From Lycorma delicatula (lineage: Eukaryota > Arthropoda > Insecta > Hemiptera > Fulgoridae), in NCBI RefSeq assembly GCF_047948215.1, contig NC_134455.1, positions 164,406,575 through 164,470,574 on the forward strand: DNA of 64,000 nt. Direction: 5' to 3'. Position numbers and translations under genes: made by a program. The notes beneath the pieces are model-generated. The model saw nothing but the letters and a program-made list of their open reading frames with translations, had not been told where the DNA came from and searched no databases. Of this stretch, positions 57,331 through 64,000 are shown one piece after another. Position 1 is the first letter of the stretch; the number at the start of each line of letters is the position of its first letter.

Positions 57331-57718
57331 TTACTTCATAGAAAGACGGCTGATGAAAATGAATCGGAAGTTTTTTTAGAGATACTATCAATCGACAATA
57401 AAAACAAACCGCTGAGAAACTCCTTGAAAAAAATAAGAAAAGAAGTGCGTTAGCGAAAACTCTCTAGAACATGGAATATGAACAGTTTTTATCTTATGTT
57501 TTCTTGAATTTTCCTGCAAAAATACTTTAAACATCAGAATGAGATCAAGCTTTAAACCATTACGCTATACATTCTAGTACTAAGCAATGATAAAGTGAAC
57601 AAAAAAGAGGCATATAATCAAATCGTCTAGAGAATGCAATTTTTATTTTATCTACCAAAGATATTTCCACCTAAGCTATCTGGAAAAGGATTACATAAGG
57701 GCTCGTTACAAGAACTTC
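57331..57718. other. No gene seen
   Basis: AT-rich DNA between the split repeat and the hAT element. Confidence 0.45.
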
Positions 57719-57726
57719 CTCTACAA

Positions 57727-60143
57727 CAGGGGTGTCAAACTCAAAAGCTAACTTGGGCCAAATAAACAATGCTTAACTTTAGGTGGGCCGCAAAAAAAAA
57801 TCAATGTTCATAGAAACAAATATTTTTATTTTGAATAGTACATTGTAATAAACATATATAAAGTTAAATTATTGTTTACGTCCTGATACTTGACATCTCT
57901 TCTCTGCTACTATCTTTCCTATTTCGGGAGAAATTTTATTGGCCGAGACTGCTTTCAAAATTGACCCAACGTGAGCGTTATTAATACAGTTTCGGACAGG
58001 AGATTTATTTCCGTTCATAACAGAAAATAATTGCTCGCGCTGATAAGTTCTTCCAAACATGGAAATAATTTCTTCATATGCTTATTTTCGAGTATTTTCA
58101 AACCATGCCAGTAAATATATAAAATTCAGGCACACCCACCTCAATGAATTTTGCCCTTAAATTTGAGTCGCACTGAATCTCAATCACTTCCATTTACATA
58201 TTACCGGATACGGAGTCTATATTTATTGAGAAAATCGAAGAAAACAAACAAAATTTGTTTTCCAAAGAATTAAAATCTTTAAACCTTGTTTCAAATTCTG
58301 TTCTAAGATTTGAAATTTTTTCTGCGTTTTTTTGATACGATGCAGTATCATCTAAACTAGATTTTTTTCTTGTTGCACGTTGGGAAGTGCGTTAAATCTT
58401 CATTTTTCAGTTGCCTTTCCCAAAGAAATAGTTTACATTTGAACGCTTTAATTATGTCAAACATGTTCCGTAATGATCTGATCCTTGCCTTGTAACAATA
58501 AATTTAAATCGGATAAGTGTTTGGTTATATCAACCATAAAAGATAAATCTTGCAACCATATTTGATCGGAGAACAAGCTTGTATCTTGATTTTTAGTTAG
58601 TAAAAACTTACATATTTCTTCTTTCAAATCCGAGAATTGTTTGAGAACCTTGGAGCAAGATAGTAGGATAAACCTGAATATGTACTATCTAATTCACTTA
58701 AGAAAGCAGTGAATTGTTGTTGATTTAAGCCTCGAGATCTTATAAAATTTATAACTTTTTTTTATATATGACAAAACACTCTCCATTTTGATTACCTTCG
58801 TGCATAGTACTTCTTGATGTATAATGCAATGCGTATGATGAATTTTTGAACCGTGAATTTCACGAAGTTTTTGTTGTAGTAATGCTACGAAGCCGTTGTT
58901 TTTTCCGGTCATGGAAGGAGCGCCGTCTGTAGCTACAGAATTTAATTTTGACAGAGGTAGATTGTATTTTTGCAGAAGTTCAAAAACACTATTAAATATA
59001 TCACGTCCTGTAGTAGTACCATGCATCGGTATTAGCTCCAATAATTCCTCAAAAATGGTTAAATCCTTGTCGCAAGCACGAAGAAACACAGCTAATTGAG
59101 CTATGCCACCAATGTCCATACTCTCATCACAGGCGATGGAAAAAGTTTTAAAACTAGATGATTTTGTTTTGATCTGATCACTTAAATTGGCGGCCAAGTC
59201 GGTAATTCTTTCCGCAACTGTATTTCGAGACAAAGAATTTGTCTGTTTGAAAAGCCTTCGAATTTTCAAGAAAAACAATTTCTGCAGCTTTAATTAGACA
59301 TTTCTTGATGAAATCACTTTCAGTAAAAGGCTTCGAGTGTTTAGCTATCAACTCGGACAAGACGTAACTTGCATGTACCGCCTTTTCATTTTCTTGCAAT
59401 ACTTTACTAAATATTGACTGTTGTTTTTTCATGCCGAACTTGAGCTCTTTCAACTTCTCTTGTCTCATTAATCCTTCGTAATTATCATATTTTGATTGAT
59501 GTTTTTCGTAATGACGTTTAATATTATATAACTTCGGTACATTAATGGTACTATTGCAAATCAAACATATTATTTTACCATTTACTTCACAGCAAAAATA
59601 TTCCAATTCCCATTTTACTTGGAATATTCGATGTTCGTTGGTGATTTTTCGTTTATTTTTACTACCACTTGGCTTTGATATAGACATACTGAATACAAAG
59701 GGCTGAAATAAATAAGCAATTGTTAACAGAAAATAATAAAACATTTTAATTTCCATATCAATGTTTTGTCTTGAATATTAACTTACCAAGCAGAGAATAA
59801 CTGCACAAATTAATAAGCGTAATATAAATTAAGCAATAATCATAACCACTTGTAAGATAACGTATATATAACCACGTCTTATTAGGTTAGGTGTATCAGC
59901 TGATGCGTAGCAGTTTGCCGTTGATAGCTTAGTGTGAAACGGACTCCATTTCAGCCAATTAGAATTTTACATTTTCGCGCGTACAATTTAAAATGATCCT
60001 TATAGTTTATAAATAAAGTATATTATAATTTTATATCCTGGTTTCGTTTCTAATTCACATTTCTATTTTATTTTTACTTTGCGTCGGATATATTGACTGG
60101 GCCACAAAAATGTTCATCTCGGACCGCGAGTTTGACACCCCTG
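57727..60143 (-). mobile_element. hAT-superfamily DNA transposon, full length (2417 bp)
   Basis: Perfect 16-bp terminal inverted repeats (CAGGGGTGTCAAACTC at 57727-57742; its complement at 60128-60143) and a perfect 8-bp target duplication CTCTACAA (57719-57726 and 60144-60151) define the element exactly. It carries a single transposase gene on the minus strand, and both features are diagnostic of hAT elements. Confidence 0.97.
57869..59687 (-). pseudogene. hAT transposase with BED-like zinc finger, frameshifted
   Basis: The start MSISKPSGSKNKRKITNEHR at 59687 is preferred over an upstream hydrophobic extension. A BED-like finger (CLIC, then HYEKH, about 59490-59580) is followed by KAVHASYVLSELIAKHSKPF. 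The catalytic core has FSIACDESMDIGG (first Asp, about 59110-59150) and VATDGAPSMTGKNNGFVALL (second Asp, about 58885-58945), then HCIIHQEVLC. After 58694 the frame is lost repeatedly. The C-terminal dimerisation segment reappears as EQLFSVMNGNKSPVRNCINN and AEKRCQVSG (57869-58045). It resembles the ZBED5/GTF2IRD2-like group of hAT proteins. At least three frameshifts, including one near 59250, make it inactive. Confidence 0.92.
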
Positions 60144-60151
60144 CTCTACAA

Positions 60152-60439
60152 GATAAAAAAGGATTATTGAAACCGATATATTTAATTAATACTTGAAGGT
60201 ACATAAACAGAAGTAAAAATATATGTTCAGATTGAATTAAGAACCTTCTTAATTCGAGGTCGAGGTCGGTTGAGAAATGAAGTGAAGAAATAACCAAACA
60301 AAACTGTGCTGAAAGCCTGTGTCAGTCAAATGTGGTGTCAGAAAACTAACGATAGGCTTAGAAATTGTTTAACAAAAGGACCGTAAGTCCTTCCACGATG
60401 TAGAGCGATTAAAACTAATTAAGCAGCCCGTATATAAAA
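60152..60439. other. No gene seen
   Basis: AT-rich DNA right of the hAT element. Confidence 0.45.
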
Positions 60440-60570
60440 ATTATATATATATTTATATATTCAGCTTGATTCGCTGACATGCAGAAAGTATTGAGATACC
60501 TAGAACAGCTTTCTTGATTCAGTGCTTGTAAGTGGCTACGTTCTTTGTTCGTGTTACAAAATATATAAAT
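60440..60570. repeat. Uninterrupted copy of the repeat split at 56.0-57.3 kb
   Basis: A TA-rich lead is followed by TTCAGCTTGATTCGCTGACA, GTATTGAGATACCTAGAACA and GTTCTTTGTTCGTGTTACAA. It matches the joined flanks of the R1-clade insertion at about 100 bases with few differences, so it serves as an empty-site reference. Confidence 0.85.
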
Positions 60571-61869
60571 ATTATACATCGAAGTTCCCGTTAATCATTT
60601 AATTTAGTAGGTGAGTATATATTAAACCGATTAACACTTCATAACCATTTAAAGGTAATACTAAACTGAAACTGATGTTTTAAGAACATCCGTTAGAAAT
60701 GAAAACTCGTTCAGATAACAATTGTTTTAATTACGTATGTTTCAGTTACCTTATCACCTCGGTTAGCGTTTTCGTTACCTTTTAGAAAATAATTCCTTGT
60801 CGAAAGTCCACGTACAGATATATCTACAACAGTTTGAGGTGAACTATGCACGCTGTAGACTATTTAATTAAGAAAAAAATATTTTGAGAAATAAAAACTA
60901 AAAGACGTTTCGTAGATTTATGTATTAAAATGGTATCTGTTTGATCGTATACCGAGAAGTGAATAAACTATTTATAATAGCGGAAAGATTTAGAAGTCGA
61001 TAAAACAAATGACAAAGGATAAAAGCGATAGATAATGTGAAAAGGAATGGAAATGATCTGAGACTGATGGAAATTGTTGGGACATAGTAGAATGGAGAAA
61101 TCGTTGGCGTCAAGGACCTGCCTTAGGGCTGAACACTTTATGATCATATTTCTTAAGATTAAACTTTCACTGTTAGGTTTATCGATAAATAAATTAATAT
61201 CGTGTTTATTAAGAGTTATATATTCATCAGTATTCTTTATCTAAAGTTTAATTAGAAAAAAAATTAACTAACTACGTATAAGAAGAAGGAAAAAACGCGG
61301 TGTACGGATTATATAAATAATAAAAATTCAAAATGGCTATGAATAGCATAATTGTTATTCAGGCATTCTATATGGTTAAAAAAATGTTTTTAACTCGTAT
61401 TTTATGTTATTAGCTTGCATATTGATGAAATGTGAATGTGAATTTTGTTATTATCTATATGTAACCTTGATATACTTCTCAATATTACGAGCAGAATAGC
61501 AGAATGAAAGGTATCATTCTTTTTCCCCCTCTTTCATCTCTCCCCGGGTTAATTCTTTTCCATTCTTCCTCCTTCTCTTTTTTGTTCTTTACCTTTGGTC
61601 ATTGTAATAAATTCACTGCTACTATTACAAGAAAACATAAACCGACGAATTATGTTTTTTCGGTATAACAAATTTTTAATTTTAATTTTATAGACGTATG
61701 CTTTAAGAAAGTTTTTGTAACCTAATCAAAAAAAAAAAAATTAAAAAAAGATAAATACACAAATAATCTATTTCTTAAATAAATTCTCTTAAAACTATAA
61801 TGGAAAAGAGAAACAAACAAAAAGTGTATTCTTAAATGTAGAATATATATTTTGCAATACTATTTTGAC
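60571..61869. other. AT-rich stretch, no gene seen
   Basis: No motif or bounded repeat was recognised. A CT-rich patch lies near 61519-61600 and an A12 run near 61728. Confidence 0.45.
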
Positions 61870-63080
61870 CAGACGAGGTGTGTGAGAAAAGTAATGACTT
61901 TTTACTTACCAAAGTTTTTTATTTTTTCAAACAACAATATTATCCCCTTCAAACTAGTTCCCTTGGGCAGCTATACACCGGCGGAGTCGTTGTTCCCACT
62001 CCTGATAGCAGTGCTGGAAGGCTTCAACTAGTAGGGCTTTTAACTGGTCTTTTAAATGTTCTCCACAGTTCCAAAATAACGTTCATTTAAGACATGTTTC
62101 AGTTTCGGGAAAAGAAAAAAGTCACAAGGACTGAAATCATGTGATTAGGGGGGTTGAGACCCGTAGTAATGCGTTTTGAGGTCAAAAATTCCCTGATGAA
62201 ATGGCCGTGTAACACGGGGCATTGTTATGATGAAGCATCCACTTGTCTGCAGTGTCTATTCTCACGCGAATCACTCTTTTCCTGAGCCTTTCAAGGACAC
62301 CTTTGTAAAACACTTGGTTGACAGTTTGTCCTGGAGGAACAAATTCTTTATGCGCGATACCCCACTGTTAAAAAAGCAAATTAGCATGGTTTTGATCTTT
62401 GATTTGCTCATTCGACATTTTTTCGGCGGAGGAAATGACGGAGTGTGCCACTCTTCGCTTTACCGCTTTGTTTCAGGATCGTACTCAAATATTCAAAATT
62501 CATCACCTGTGATCACACGGTTGAAGAATTCTTGGTCATTGTCAATCCTCGCAAGAAGATCAACGCACACGTTTCTTCGATTGTCCTTCTGTTCCGTTGT
62601 GAGGTTTTTCGGCACCAATTTCGCACAAACCTTTGGCATGTCGAGATCGTCTGTCAAAATTTTATGTACGGTGAAAGTGTTTAAATTTAACTGTTCACTT
62701 ATCATCTTTATTGTTAAACGACGGTCTGATTTCACCCGCTCAACGTTTTCGTCAGATTTTGAAGTTGAAGGTCTTCCTGAGCGAGATTGATCTTCAACGT
62801 GTTTTCGGCCTTCCAAAAATGATTTGTGCCAGCGGAAAACTTGTGCTCTTGATAAATAATGTTCCCCATAGGCTTATTTCAACTTTTCAAAGGTCACACT
62901 CGCGGATTCCCGAAGTTTAACGCAAAACTTGATTGCACAACGTTGCTCTAAATTCCGATGCTCCAATTTTCGTAACGCACAACAAAAACACAACTTCACT
63001 GACGGCGCTGTCAAAAATAATGTGTTGGCTGAATGGAGTTGAAACTCGTACTGAGCATGTGGAAGGGATGAACAAACCGG
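61870..63080 (-). pseudogene. Mariner element 3, decayed transposase
   Basis: On the minus strand: NLEQRCAIKFCVKLRESASV (about 62895-62955), an HTH region with a stop, RAQVFRWHKSFLEGRKHVED, SRSGRPSTSKSDENVERV, LTIKMISEQLNLNTFTVHKI, LVPKNLTTEQKDNRRNVCVD, RVITGDEF with the first catalytic Asp (62493-62516), then IFEYDPETKR. The second Asp segment is frameshifted. SPCDFFLFPKLK (about 62085-62125) holds the third Asp. The left end ACGAGGTGTGTGAGAAAAGT (61872) resembles a mariner terminal repeat. No matching right end is found, so the copy is truncated or rearranged there. It is a different subfamily from mariners 1 and 2. Confidence 0.88.
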
Positions 63081-63089
63081 TCTAGCACA

Positions 63090-63660
63090 TATAACTCAGT
63101 TATCCAACCAGAAATACTTTACGGATGCGAAACCATATTTGGACCGTACCAGACAAGGTTTACCGACAAACTGGAAAAGATTGAAAGACAGATTCTACGA
63201 CGATTCATTGGGAAAAACATTAAAAAAGACGGGATTTGGAGAATTATTCCAAACGAAGAGATTTACAAAACTATCATCCCGATAACTAATAAATTTAGAA
63301 AGAAGAGAATTTCCTTTCTAGGACATATTTTCAGAATGGAAGAGACCAGACTTATCAGCCGGATAATCGAACTTTTCTGGAACTAGAAAAGCAGACCGAA
63401 CTGGTTATACGAAGTACAGAAAGACATGGAGGAATTAGACATAACCCGTGAAAACCTAAAAACGAAAACCGGAAACTATGAGAAATTAAAAAATAAAGAA
63501 ACAAGATTCCTATCAAAACCCAAGTAAACAATAAGCCGGGTGTACTCTGAACAAGAAAGGGCAAGAAGATCTGAAAACCTTAGAAATTATTGGCAAAAAA
63601 GAAAAGCTGAAAAACAACAAATCAGCAAGAAAAGAAAGAACTTGCAAAAAAAACAAATGA
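63090..63660 (+). pseudogene. C-terminal end of an endonuclease-RT type LINE
   Basis: One frame reads YNSVIQPEILYGCETIFGPY, TRFTDKLEKIERQILRRFIG, KDGIWRIIPNEEIYKTI, FRKKRISFLGHIFRMEETRL, ISRIIELFWN, then a single TAG and RPNWLYEVQKDMEELDITRE in the same frame to about 63520. The order YGCET, then IERxILRRxxG, then GHIxRM, matches the thumb and C-terminus of RTE/Proto2-like elements. A lysine-rich end follows. The RT palm is absent (5' truncation). It begins abruptly beside mariner 3. Confidence 0.78.
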
Positions 63661-63979
63661 ACTAAAGTGATCCATTATGGTCTTAAAAGTAATAAAAAAA
63701 AGCAAGATTCTTCCTCTTTCAATTTTAATTAGTACTTAAATGTAAAAAGAAATGTGAAAATTACATCAATCTATTAAAAATACAGAAAAGGGGACTACGT
63801 ACTAAAAACAAAATAGGTAGTCTTGAATTTCAAAATACAAAGTTTTAAACTTCACGTATTTTAATTTATTTAGTTGTCAGAAAATCATAGACAATGATTT
63901 TCAAAATGACATACTTTACTATTTTTTTTCAATGTGTTTTAGAAGTAATTTTGCTGCTCAGTATTGATAAAAAAACCAA
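63661..63979. other. AT-rich, probable 3' UTR of the LINE fragment
   Basis: Non-coding AT-rich sequence continuing to the window end; no poly-A boundary can be fixed. Confidence 0.35.
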
Positions 63980-64000
63980 TAATAATAATAATAATAATAA
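63980..64000. repeat. (AAT)n microsatellite at window edge
   Basis: AAT units run to the last base and probably continue beyond the window. Confidence 0.85.

Noticed and set aside
62227..62790. 187-codon plus-strand ORF
   Set aside because: It is antisense to the mariner 3 transposase, whose motifs read cleanly on the minus strand.

Overview
This window reads as nuclear DNA of an insect. It is strongly AT-rich, contains no intact host gene, and is packed with decayed animal transposable elements: mariner, hAT, Penelope-like, several non-LTR retrotransposon clades and tRNA-headed SINEs. A hemipteran source, perhaps a planthopper relative, is my guess from the style of the SINEs and inverted repeats. 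It is recollection, not something the sequence proves. No bacterial, viral, rRNA, true tRNA or CRISPR feature is visible.

Layout. 0-5 kb: a 424-bp near-perfect foldback, a minus-strand Jockey/CR1-like retrotransposon remnant, and a cluster of three SINEs, one inserted inside another with both target-site duplications readable. 7.5-14 kb: a badly decayed gag-like stretch, an R4/Dong-like retrotransposon on +, and a GC-rich block with an unassigned 108-codon ORF. 14.8-21.3 kb: an RTE-like remnant (-), two I-clade pieces in opposite orientation sharing the same tail, and a 5'-truncated R1-clade element (+) ending in poly-A. 21.3-31 kb: mostly featureless AT-rich DNA with scattered SINEs. 31.2-34.3 kb: a Penelope-like element (-) with GIY-YIG endonuclease remains, then another I-like fragment. 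35.8-36.9 kb: a long composite inverted-repeat element without coding capacity.

39.8-45.9 kb is the richest block. Two degraded copies of an unclassified protein family lie tail to tail, followed by a short LINE tail, a SINE, and a mariner inserted inside another mariner of a different subfamily. 48.7-53.6 kb holds an R1-clade gag/endonuclease/RT locus (-) that appears to be a chimera of two elements, with two RT active-site boxes. 56.0-57.2 kb is a third R1-clade copy inserted with an 11-bp target duplication into a repeat whose uninterrupted copy lies at 60.44-60.57 kb. 57.7-60.1 kb is a full-length hAT element with perfect 16-bp terminal repeats and a perfect 8-bp target duplication but a broken transposase gene. 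61.9-63.1 kb holds a third mariner lineage, and the window ends in another LINE tail and an AAT microsatellite.

The coding entries are remnants of selfish elements and do not form a pathway. The value of the window is as a record of insertions: at least four can be reconstructed from the sequence alone, with target duplications, nesting or an uninterrupted copy. The most novel candidate is the unclassified protein family at 39.8-42.1 kb.
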